A stretch of DNA of 5,425 nt from assembly GCA_021816565.1 (NCBI GenBank), contig JAKAXN010000324.1, forward strand, positions 1 to 5,425, in the 5' to 3' direction. The position numbers and the translations under genes are program-made. The stretch's first letter is position 1; each line of letters starts with the position of its first letter. The DNA is from Actinomycetes bacterium. Lineage in GTDB: Bacteria > Actinomycetota > Acidimicrobiia > Acidimicrobiales > Palsa-688. Positions 1 through 5,253 of the stretch are shown here, one piece after another. The notes beneath the pieces are model-generated. The model had not been told where the DNA came from, did no database searches, and was given only the letters and a program-made list of their open reading frames with translations.

Positions 1-899
1 GGGACTCGATCGGCGGGACCGTCGGGCTGGCCCTGCTGGTCCACCACCCCGACCGCGTCGTCGCCGCGACCCTCGCCTGTACCGGCGCCCGCATCGGCAC
101 CCCCGGGGGATGGCACCAGCGGGCTGCGACGGTGCGCGCCGAGGGCACCGCCGTGATGGTCGACAGCTCGGCCGGGCGGTGGTTCGGCCCCGGGTTCATG
201 GAGCGGGAGCCCGAGCGCGCCGCCCGCCTGCTCGAGGTCCTGCGCCGGGCCGACGCCGAGAGCTACGCCCTGGCCTGTGAGGCCCTTGCCCGGTTCGATC
301 TCCGGGGCGACCTGCACCGGATCCGCCGACCGCTGATGGTCGTCGCCGGCGCCGAGGACCGGGCCACGCCGGTCTCCGGGCTGGAGGAGATCGCCGAGGC
401 GGTGCCCGGGGCCACCCTCGTCGTGCTCGACGGGGTGGCCCATCTGGCCCCGATCGAGGCTCCCGGTCCGCTGGCCGAGGCCATCAGCGCCATGCTGGGC
501 GGCCCCGACGCCGGGAGCCGGACCGTCGAGGAGGTGCGTCGGGCCGGGATGGAGGTACGGAGGGCTGTGGCCGGCGACGCCTGGGTGGACCGGGCCGAGG
601 CCGGAACCACCGGTTTCACCCGGGACTTCCAGAAGCTGATCACCGAGTACGCGTGGGGCACGGTGTGGACCCGGCCGGGCCTGGACCGGCGCAGCCGCTC
701 CATGATCACCATCACGGCGCTGGTTGCCGGAGGTCACCACGAGGAACTCGCCATGCACATCCGGGCCGGCCTGACCAACGGGCTGACCCGCGACGAGATC
801 AAGGAGGTGCTGATCCACTCGGCCGTCTACTGCGGCGTCCCGGCTGCCAACTCCGCGTTCCGGGTGGCGCAGCGGGTATTCGACGACATCGACGGGTAG
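1..899 (+). CDS. pcaL: 3-oxoadipate enol-lactonase / 4-carboxymuconolactone decarboxylase fusion (5' end missing)
   Basis: This bifunctional enzyme of the protocatechuate branch of the beta-ketoadipate pathway decarboxylates 4-carboxymuconolactone and hydrolyses the enol-lactone to 3-oxoadipate; it is expected in the cytoplasm. The frame is open from base 3, so the start lies upstream; the GTG at 132 is internal. The first part is an alpha/beta hydrolase (PcaD-like): the window opens inside the nucleophile elbow, D-S-I-G-G with Ser at 6-8, followed by a typical PcaD stretch (ACTGARIGTPGGW). The acid is probably the Asp of GAEDRATP (357-359) and the base the His of GVAHLAP (441-443). From about 525 a PcaC-like domain follows, with the family segments YAWGTVWTRPGLDRRSRS, HEELAMHIRAGL and YCGVPAANSAFRVAQ. 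About 298 residues are visible. PcaD followed by PcaC in one chain is the actinomycete PcaL arrangement. It is the first visible gene of the + strand operon. Confidence 0.95.
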   Translation, partial: DSIGGTVGLALLVHHPDRVVAATLACTGARIGTPGGWHQRAATVRAEGTAVMVDSSAGRWFGPGFMEREPERAARLLEVLRRADAESYALACEALARFDLRGDLHRIRRPLMVVAGAEDRATPVSGLEEIAEAVPGATLVVLDGVAHLAPIEAPGPLAEAISAMLGGPDAGSRTVEEVRRAGMEVRRAVAGDAWVDRAEAGTTGFTRDFQKLITEYAWGTVWTRPGLDRRSRSMITITALVAGGHHEELAMHIRAGLTNGLTRDEIKEVLIHSAVYCGVPAANSAFRVAQRVFDDIDG

Positions 900-912
900 G
901 CCTGGCGTGCCG

Positions 913-943
913 GGACCGCCCCGCCCGGAGGGGCTCCTGGTCC
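913..943 (+). other. Imperfect hairpin after pcaL
   Basis: GGACC-GCCCC (913-922) can pair with GGGGC (930-934) and GGTCC (939-943), with a 7-base loop and a 4-base bulge. It starts 14 bases after the pcaL stop. No T-run follows, so it is not a classic intrinsic terminator. It could weaken read-through or protect a 3' end, or be a chance product of the high GC content. It lies in the 108-bp gap before the Rieske gene, where I found no convincing -35/-10 pair. Confidence 0.3.
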
Positions 944-989
944 GGCGGGCCGCCCCGGGCTACCGTCGGTGTGCGGCATCGACACGGTT

Positions 990-998
990 GGAGGGGGG
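990..998 (+). promoter_or_regulatory. Ribosome binding site fixing the Rieske gene start
   Basis: The purine run GGAGGGGGG ends 9 bases before the ATG at 1008. It decides against the in-frame GTG at 969, which would add 13 residues that do not look like the family. The protein from 1008 begins MGWFADNQWYVAAFADEV, close to the usual N-terminus of VanA-type oxygenases. Confidence 0.7.
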
Positions 999-1007
999 AC
1001 GTTTCTG

Positions 1008-2039
1008 ATGGGTTGGTTCGCTGACAACCAGTGGTACGTGGCGGCGTTCGCCGACGAGGTCGGAGACGGGCTGCTGGCCCGGACCGTCTGCGGGGAGCCG
1101 CTGATCCTGTACCGGACCGGCCGGGGCTCGGTCACCGCGCTGTCCGGCCTGTGCGCCCATCGGGGCTTCCCGCTCTGCGAGGCCCCGAGCCAACTGGTCG
1201 ACGGTCAGGTCGTCTGCGGGTACCACGGCTTCACCTACGGGGCCGACGGGGCCTGCGTCGCGGTCCCCGGACAGGCCCGCATCCCGAGCGCGGCGCGGCT
1301 GCGCGCCTACCCGGTGGCCGAGCAGGACGCCCTCATATGGGTCTGGATCGGGGACCAGGGCCTGGCCAACCGGACCTCCCCGCCCAGGGCGCCGTGGATG
1401 GACCAGCCCGGATGGACGGTGGTCTGGGGCATGGAACCGCTGGCCGCCCGGGCCGGCCTGCTCGTGGACAACCTCCTGGACCTGTCCCACGAGACCTACC
1501 TCCACGGCGGGCACATCGGCACACCCGAGGTCGCCGAGACCCCCATCTCCACCGAGGTGATCGGGGAGAGGGTGCTGCGGATAAGCCGGCGCATGTCCGA
1601 CGCGGCCTGCCCGCCGTTCTACTCGAAGAGCACCGGTCTGAGCGGCCGTATAGTCCGCTGGCAGGACATCGAGTACCACCCGCCCTGCCTCTACACCCTC
1701 CACAGCAGAGTGGCGCCGGTCGGGGTGCTGCCCGGTCCTGACGGGGCCGACCCCGACGGCTACCACGTCGAGATCGTCTACGCCATCACGCCCGAGACCG
1801 AGCACAGCACCCATGACTTCTGGGCCGTGGCCCGGGACTTCTCCCTCGACGACGAGGGCGTCTCGACGTTCCTGGCCGAAGCCAACCGCACGGTGGTGCT
1901 CCAGGACGTGGCCGCCCTCAACGCTCTGGAGCAGTCCCTCCAGCGCCATCCCCGACACCGCCGGGAGGTGTCGATCAAGATCGACACCGGCGGCCTGGCC
2001 GGCCGCCGCCTGCTCGAGCATCTCGGCATGGAGTGGTAG
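1008..2039 (+). CDS. VanA-like Rieske non-heme iron oxygenase, probable aromatic acid O-demethylase
   Basis: The gene encodes 343 residues, close to the usual length of about 350 for vanillate demethylase oxygenase subunits. An N-terminal Rieske [2Fe-2S] domain has ligands C49, H51, C70 and H73 (CAH, then CGYH, 18 residues between). The catalytic domain has the mononuclear iron motif NLLDLSHETYLH: H161 and H166 are the likely ligands, D158 the likely bridging Asp, and D300 in VVLQDVAAL the likely third ligand. Such enzymes take electrons from a separate ferredoxin reductase (VanB type), which is not in the window. Lying between pcaL and pcaI and upstream of pobA, it plausibly makes protocatechuate from vanillate. 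Other methoxy- or methyl-aromatic acids are possible and the substrate cannot be read from the sequence, so no symbol is given. Three of its Ile codons are ATA. Confidence 0.9.
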   Translation: MGWFADNQWYVAAFADEVGDGLLARTVCGEPLILYRTGRGSVTALSGLCAHRGFPLCEAPSQLVDGQVVCGYHGFTYGADGACVAVPGQARIPSAARLRAYPVAEQDALIWVWIGDQGLANRTSPPRAPWMDQPGWTVVWGMEPLAARAGLLVDNLLDLSHETYLHGGHIGTPEVAETPISTEVIGERVLRISRRMSDAACPPFYSKSTGLSGRIVRWQDIEYHPPCLYTLHSRVAPVGVLPGPDGADPDGYHVEIVYAITPETEHSTHDFWAVARDFSLDDEGVSTFLAEANRTVVLQDVAALNALEQSLQRHPRHRREVSIKIDTGGLAGRRLLEHLGMEW

Positions 2040-2045
2040 GCCCCC

Positions 2046-2059
2046 GGGCCTGCAGGCCC
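2046..2059. repeat. Perfect 14-bp palindrome, first of two before pcaI
   Basis: GGGCCTGCAGGCCC is its own reverse complement and begins 6 bases after the Rieske stop codon. As RNA it would form a 5-bp stem with a TGCA loop. It may be a protein binding site, part of an RNA structure between cistrons, or a chance effect of base composition. Confidence 0.45.
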
Positions 2060-2082
2060 TCCGACCGCCGGACGGCCGGGCT

Positions 2083-2096
2083 CCCCGGCGCCGGGG
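2083..2096. repeat. Perfect 14-bp palindrome overlapping the pcaI ribosome binding region
   Basis: CCCCGGCGCCGGGG is a second perfect palindrome of the same length, 23 bases after the first. Its right arm (GGGG, 2093-2096) is the only purine-rich run in front of the pcaI ATG, 7 bases upstream of it. If the RNA folds (5-bp stem, GCGC loop), the likely Shine-Dalgarno bases are buried in the stem. This could reduce pcaI initiation or make it depend on ribosomes arriving from the Rieske gene. Confidence 0.45.
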
Positions 2097-2103
2097 TCAA
2101 ATC

Positions 2104-2790
2104 ATGAGCAGGGCGCAGATCGTCTCTGACCCCGACGCCGCTGTAGCCGGGATAGGCGACGGGGCCACGGTGCTGATCGGGGGCTTCGGCCCTGCCGGCC
2201 AGCCGGTCGAGCTGATCGACGCGCTCCGCCGCAGCGGTGCGGGGGACCTGACGATCGTCAGCAACAACGCCGGCAACGGCGACAGCGGCCTGGCCGCCCT
2301 CCTGAAAACGGGACGGGTCCGCAAGATCATCTGCTCCTACCCCCGCCAGACGGACTCCTGGGTGTTCGACGGCCTGTACCGGTCCGGGGCGATCGAGCTG
2401 GAGTTGGTGCCGCAGGGAAACCTGGCGGAGCGGATGAGGGCCGCCGGAGCAGGGATAGGTGCCTTCTACTGCCCGACCGGGGTCGGCACGCTGCTGGCCG
2501 AGGGCAAGGAGACCCGGACCATCGACGGTCGGGACTACGTGCTGGAGTACCCCATCAGCGGTGATGCCGCGCTGATCCGGGCCCACATCGCCGACACCGC
2601 CGGCAACCTGGTCTACCGCCGGACGGCCCGCAACTTCGGGCCGGTCATGGCCACCGCCGCCGCGCTCACCGTCGTCGAGGTGGCCGAGGTGGTGCCCGCC
2701 GGGCACATCGACCCCGAGTGCGTGATCACGCCGGGCATCTTCGTGGACCGGATCGTCCCGGTCCCCGGCCGTGCGGAGGCCGGGGCGTGA
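2104..2790 (+). CDS. pcaI: 3-oxoadipate CoA-transferase, alpha subunit
   Basis: This subunit pairs with PcaJ to move CoA from succinyl-CoA to 3-oxoadipate. The 228 residues match the usual size of a family I CoA-transferase A subunit. Visible marks are the glycine-rich N-terminal segment GGFGPAGQPVELIDAL (26-41), LVPQGNLAERMRAAGAGIGA (101-120) with FYCPTGVGT directly after, and RNFGPVMATAA (176-186). The last segment and the following VVPAGHIDPE are typical of PcaI rather than of generic acetoacetate transferases. The ATG at 2104 has only a weak GGGG ribosome site, which sits in a palindrome. The stop overlaps the pcaJ start (GTGA), so the two subunits are probably made in a coupled way. SCOT-type transferases are close relatives, but the pca context favours 3-oxoadipate. 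Confidence 0.93.
   Translation: MSRAQIVSDPDAAVAGIGDGATVLIGGFGPAGQPVELIDALRRSGAGDLTIVSNNAGNGDSGLAALLKTGRVRKIICSYPRQTDSWVFDGLYRSGAIELELVPQGNLAERMRAAGAGIGAFYCPTGVGTLLAEGKETRTIDGRDYVLEYPISGDAALIRAHIADTAGNLVYRRTARNFGPVMATAAALTVVEVAEVVPAGHIDPECVITPGIFVDRIVPVPGRAEAGA
2775..2779 (+). promoter_or_regulatory. Ribosome binding site of pcaJ inside pcaI
   Basis: GGAGG lies within the last codons of pcaI, 7 bases before the GTG at 2787. It supports that GTG as the pcaJ start rather than an in-frame GTG further upstream inside pcaI (2718). Confidence 0.75.
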
Positions 2791-3440
2791 CCCTCGAGCG
2801 GCTCGAGAGAGGCCCGCTGGACCGGGACGGGATAGCCGCCCGCGTCGCCAGGGACATCCGCCCGGGGTCCTACGTCAACCTGGGCATCGGCCAGCCCACC
2901 GCAGTGGCCGACCACCTCGAACCGGGCGCCGGCATCACCCTCCACACCGAGAACGGCATGCTCGGCATGGGCCGGGTCGCCCGCCCCGACGAGATCGACC
3001 CCGACCTCATCAACGCCGGGAAGATCCCCGTCACCGAGACCCCCGGCGCCTGCTACTTCCACCAGGCCGACAGCTTCGCCATGATGCGCGGCGGCCACCT
3101 CGACGTCTGCGTCCTCGGCGCATTCCAGGTGTCGGCCGCCGGTGACCTGGCCAACTGGCACACCGGGGAACCCGACGCCATCCCGGCCGTGGGCGGCGCC
3201 ATGGACCTGGCCGCCGGAGCCCGCGACGTGTACGTCATCATGACCCTCTTCGCCAGGGACGGCGCCCCCAAGCTGGTGCCGGCCTGCACGTACCCCCTGA
3301 CCGGCCGGGGGTGCGTGACCCGGGTCTACACCGAATGGGCGGTGTTCGCCATCGGCCCGGGCGGCGTGCAGGTGGTCGAGACGTACGGGACCAGCTTCGC
3401 CGAGCTGTCGGGCCGCCTGGATGTCCAGCTGTCCCGCTGA
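2787..3440 (+). CDS. pcaJ: 3-oxoadipate CoA-transferase, beta subunit
   Basis: This is the catalytic subunit of the CoA-transferase and has 217 residues, a normal length. The active-site Glu that forms the thioester with CoA is E55 in HTENGMLGMG (53-62). Family segments follow in order: YVNLGIGQPTAVADHL (29-44), DLINAGKIPVTETPGACYFH, SFAMMRGGHLDVCVLGAFQV, GDLANWHTGEPDAIPAVGGA and ACTYPLTGRGCVTRVYTEWA. The ends also match the family, so the gene is complete. The GTG start overlaps the pcaI TGA by 4 bases as GTGA, with its own GGAGG. The product acts with PcaI to give 3-oxoadipyl-CoA, which a thiolase (PcaF, not seen here) would split. Confidence 0.94.
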   Translation: MTLERLERGPLDRDGIAARVARDIRPGSYVNLGIGQPTAVADHLEPGAGITLHTENGMLGMGRVARPDEIDPDLINAGKIPVTETPGACYFHQADSFAMMRGGHLDVCVLGAFQVSAAGDLANWHTGEPDAIPAVGGAMDLAAGARDVYVIMTLFARDGAPKLVPACTYPLTGRGCVTRVYTEWAVFAIGPGGVQVVETYGTSFAELSGRLDVQLSR

Positions 3441-3454
3441 CCCGGCCCACCGGG
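3441..3454 (+). other. Small hairpin directly after pcaJ stop
   Basis: CCCGG-ccca-CCGGG follows the pcaJ stop codon immediately in the 45-bp gap before pobA. The stem is only 5 bp and has no T-run. It may be a minor inter-cistron structure or chance in GC-rich DNA. Confidence 0.25.
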
Positions 3455-3473
3455 CGCGGCCCGGGGGCCTCGT

Positions 3474-3479
3474 GGAGGG
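3474..3479 (+). promoter_or_regulatory. Ribosome binding site of pobA
   Basis: GGAGGG lies 6 bases before the ATG at 3486 and fixes the start. The protein then begins a few residues ahead of the QVAIVGAGPAG dinucleotide-binding motif, as in known PobA proteins. Confidence 0.8.
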
Positions 3480-3485
3480 CGACCG

Positions 3486-4721
3486 ATGACGGGTTCCCCG
3501 ACGACCACCACGCAGGTTGCCATCGTGGGCGCCGGTCCGGCCGGGCTGACCCTCTCGCACCTGCTCCACCTGGCCGGCATCGACAGCGTGGCGGTGGACA
3601 TCCGCAGCAGGCACGAGATCGAGACCACCCACCGGGCCGGCATCCTCGAGCGCGACAGCGTCGCCATGCTGGTGGACAGCGGGGTCAGCGACCGCGTCCT
3701 GCGCGACGGGGATCGCCACCGGGGCATATACCTGCGCTTCGACGGCGAGAGCCACCACATCGATTTCGAGGGGCTGACCGGCGCCTCGGTCTGGCTGTAC
3801 CCGCAGACGGACGTCTTCATGGATCTGTGCGCCGCCAGGGACAGAGACGGGGGAGACGTACGCTTCGGCGTCAGCGACGTCCGGGTCGACGACGTGGTCG
3901 ACCGGCCGACGGTGACCTACGCCGACCCCGAGGGTCGCACCCGGCTGATCGAAGCGGGCATCGTGGTGGGGGCCGACGGTTCGCACGGCATCTGCCGGGA
4001 CCTGGTGGCAGGGCGCCGGCAATACTACCGCGAGTACCCCTTCGCCTGGTTCGGCATCCTGTGCGAGGCGCCCAAGAGCTGCCCCGAGCTGATATACACC
4101 CGCTCCGATCTGGGGTTCGCCCTCATCAGCCAGCGGACCGACCGGATCCAGCGCATGTACTTCCAGTGCAGCCCGAACGAGAATCCCGCCGACTGGTCGG
4201 ATGACCGGATCTGGGACCAGCTCCAGAGCCGCCTGGCCGGATCCGACGGCTTCTCCCTGGTGGAGGGACCGATCATCGAACGCTCGGTCCTGCCGTTCCG
4301 CAGCTACGTGCAGACCCCGATGCGATACGGGAAGCTCCTGCTGGCCGGCGATGCCGGGCACACCGTCCCCCCGACGGGGGCCAAGGGCCTCAACCTGGCC
4401 CTGGCCGACGTGATGGTCCTCGCCGACGTGGTGGAGCGGGCCCTGAAGAGGGACGACCCCGACGCCCTCGAGGGTTACTCGGAGCGGGCGCTGGCCCGGG
4501 TGTGGAAGGCGCAGCACTTCTCGTACTGGATGACGACCATGCTGCACCAGGCTCCCGGCAGCACGCCCTTCGACGAGAGGCGCCAACGGGGTGAGCTGGC
4601 CATGCTCGTCGCCTCCGAGGCCGGCCGGACCTACCTGGCCGAGGGGTACACCGGCTGGCCCGGCGAAACCGGCTGGCCCGGCGAAACCGGCTGGCCCGGC
4701 GAGGCCGGACGGGCCGGCTGA
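3486..4721 (+). CDS. pobA: 4-hydroxybenzoate 3-monooxygenase (p-hydroxybenzoate hydroxylase)
   Basis: This FAD monooxygenase hydroxylates 4-hydroxybenzoate to protocatechuate. The 411 residues compare with 394 in the Pseudomonas fluorescens enzyme. The FAD-binding GAGPAG is at 15-20, the DG motif at D164-G165 in GADGSHGICR, and the GD motif at G288-D289 in AGDAGHTVPPTGAKGLNLA. By my reading, substrate-site residues known from the Pseudomonas enzyme are kept: Y204, S215, R217, Y225, P296 and Y388 (its Y201, S212, R214, Y222, P293, Y385). In the helix H2 region, its NADPH-contacting R33, Y38 and R42 are replaced by I39, E44 and T48, which suggests NADH use. The C-terminus is unusual: from T389 the unit TGWPGE occurs three times, followed by AGRAG. 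It lies 45 bp after pcaJ and is probably cotranscribed. Confidence 0.96.
   Translation: MTGSPTTTTQVAIVGAGPAGLTLSHLLHLAGIDSVAVDIRSRHEIETTHRAGILERDSVAMLVDSGVSDRVLRDGDRHRGIYLRFDGESHHIDFEGLTGASVWLYPQTDVFMDLCAARDRDGGDVRFGVSDVRVDDVVDRPTVTYADPEGRTRLIEAGIVVGADGSHGICRDLVAGRRQYYREYPFAWFGILCEAPKSCPELIYTRSDLGFALISQRTDRIQRMYFQCSPNENPADWSDDRIWDQLQSRLAGSDGFSLVEGPIIERSVLPFRSYVQTPMRYGKLLLAGDAGHTVPPTGAKGLNLALADVMVLADVVERALKRDDPDALEGYSERALARVWKAQHFSYWMTTMLHQAPGSTPFDERRQRGELAMLVASEAGRTYLAEGYTGWPGETGWPGETGWPGEAGRAG
4650..4703 (+). repeat. Three in-frame 18-bp tandem repeats at the 3' end of pobA
   Basis: The unit accggctggcccggcgaa occurs at 4650-4667 and 4668-4685 without change, and at 4686-4703 with one change in the last base (gag). 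Each encodes TGWPGE. The 18 bases after it, up to and including the stop codon (4704-4721), match the unit at 12 of 18 places and may be a decayed fourth copy. Since 18 is a multiple of 3, gain or loss of units keeps the frame, so the tract may vary in copy number between strains. Confidence 0.93.
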
Positions 4722-4733
4722 CCAGCGTGGAGC

Positions 4734-5180
4734 TCAGACCCGGCCCATCAGCTCCACCCGGGTGCCGTCGGGGTCGGCCAGGAACACCAGGTCGATCCCC
4801 GGGCGCTGCCGGGTGAGCGGCAGCAGCTCTCCTCCCATCTCGACCAGCCGGCTGGCCGCGGTGTCCACGTCGTCGACCACGAACGACAGGTGGGTGAGGC
4901 CGAGTTGGTTGCGCCGGCTGGCCGGGGTCCCCCCGGCGTCGGGGCTCCTCCACCCGATCAGCTCGATCCTGAGCCCCCCGTGGGTGATCATCTGCGACAC
5001 GATCACCGCCGGTGCCGCCACCTCCAGAGCCTCGGCCAGCCCGGGCAGCTGCGACCCGTCCAGCTCGTAGCGCTCGGCCGGCTGGCAGCCGAGCCCATCG
5101 CAGTAGAAGCGCATCGACCGCTCGACGCTGGAGACGCACAGCCCCACATGGGACCAGCGGAATGAGGCCACCGGGGTCAC
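4734..5180 (-). CDS. VOC family (glyoxalase/dioxygenase fold) metalloprotein
   Basis: The 148-residue protein has two beta-alpha-beta-beta-beta modules. All four usual metal ligands of the vicinal oxygen chelate fold are present: H11 (SHVGLCV), E73 (LRIELIGW), H97 (LTHLSFVV) and E143 (TRVELMG), so it is probably an active metal-dependent enzyme. Glyoxalase I-like, epimerase or ring-cleavage roles cannot be separated by sequence alone. I chose the GTG at 5180 because it places H11 where the family expects it. An ATG at 5255 with a GGAG site (5262-5265 on the - strand) would add 25 Pro/Ala/Gly-rich residues, but third-position G/C there is about 72%, against roughly 94% in the body, so that stretch looks non-coding. 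The gene converges on pobA with 12 bp between stops and diverges from the hydratase gene. Confidence 0.85.
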   Translation of the reverse strand: MTPVASFRWSHVGLCVSSVERSMRFYCDGLGCQPAERYELDGSQLPGLAEALEVAAPAVIVSQMITHGGLRIELIGWRSPDAGGTPASRRNQLGLTHLSFVVDDVDTAASRLVEMGGELLPLTRQRPGIDLVFLADPDGTRVELMGRV

Positions 5181-5188
5181 GGCAGGCG

Positions 5189-5194
5189 ACAATA
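5189..5194 (-). promoter_or_regulatory. Possible -10 element for a leaderless VOC transcript
   Basis: On the - strand TATTGT lies 8 bases before the GTG at 5180. This spacing would put the transcription start at or next to the start codon. No -35 element and no Shine-Dalgarno site are visible there. Leaderless genes with this layout are common in actinobacteria, but a single 4-of-6 match is weak evidence. Confidence 0.3.
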
Positions 5195-5253
5195 CGGGAT
5201 CCGGTCCGGCCGGGCCGCTGGATGGGGCCGCCCCGGGAGTGCGATGGTGGGCC

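Noticed and set aside
132..899. GTG at 132 as the start of the first gene
   Set aside because: The same frame is open back to base 3 and encodes the hydrolase nucleophile segment DSIGG upstream of this GTG, so the true start is outside the window.
900..1007. An internal promoter before the Rieske gene
   Set aside because: TACCGT at 961-966 resembles a -10 element loosely, but no -35 sequence at a suitable distance was found.
960..2021. A 353-codon open frame on the - strand opposite the Rieske gene
   Set aside because: The + strand gene has iron ligands and family length. The antisense product has no recognised motif and low-complexity composition.
1813..2103. An upstream extension of pcaI overlapping the Rieske gene
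   Set aside because: The extension is Arg/Ser/Pro-rich shadow of the Rieske frame, and the PcaI family begins at the ATG at 2104.
2613..4586. A 657-codon open frame on the - strand opposite pcaI, pcaJ and pobA
   Set aside because: It lies antisense to three genes with clear family motifs. Its translation is rich in Gly, Val, Asp, His and Pro with no recognisable domain, as expected for an antisense frame in GC-rich coding DNA.
4704..4740. A shared bidirectional terminator between pobA and the VOC gene
   Set aside because: Only very short pairings such as CTGA with TCAG are present, with no stable stem and no T-runs.
4390..5139. A 249-codon - strand frame across the pobA end and the VOC gene
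   Set aside because: It is out of frame with the VOC gene, which has all four metal ligands. Its Arg/Ala/Gly/Pro-rich product and runs of RRASRF come from the pobA repeats read backwards.
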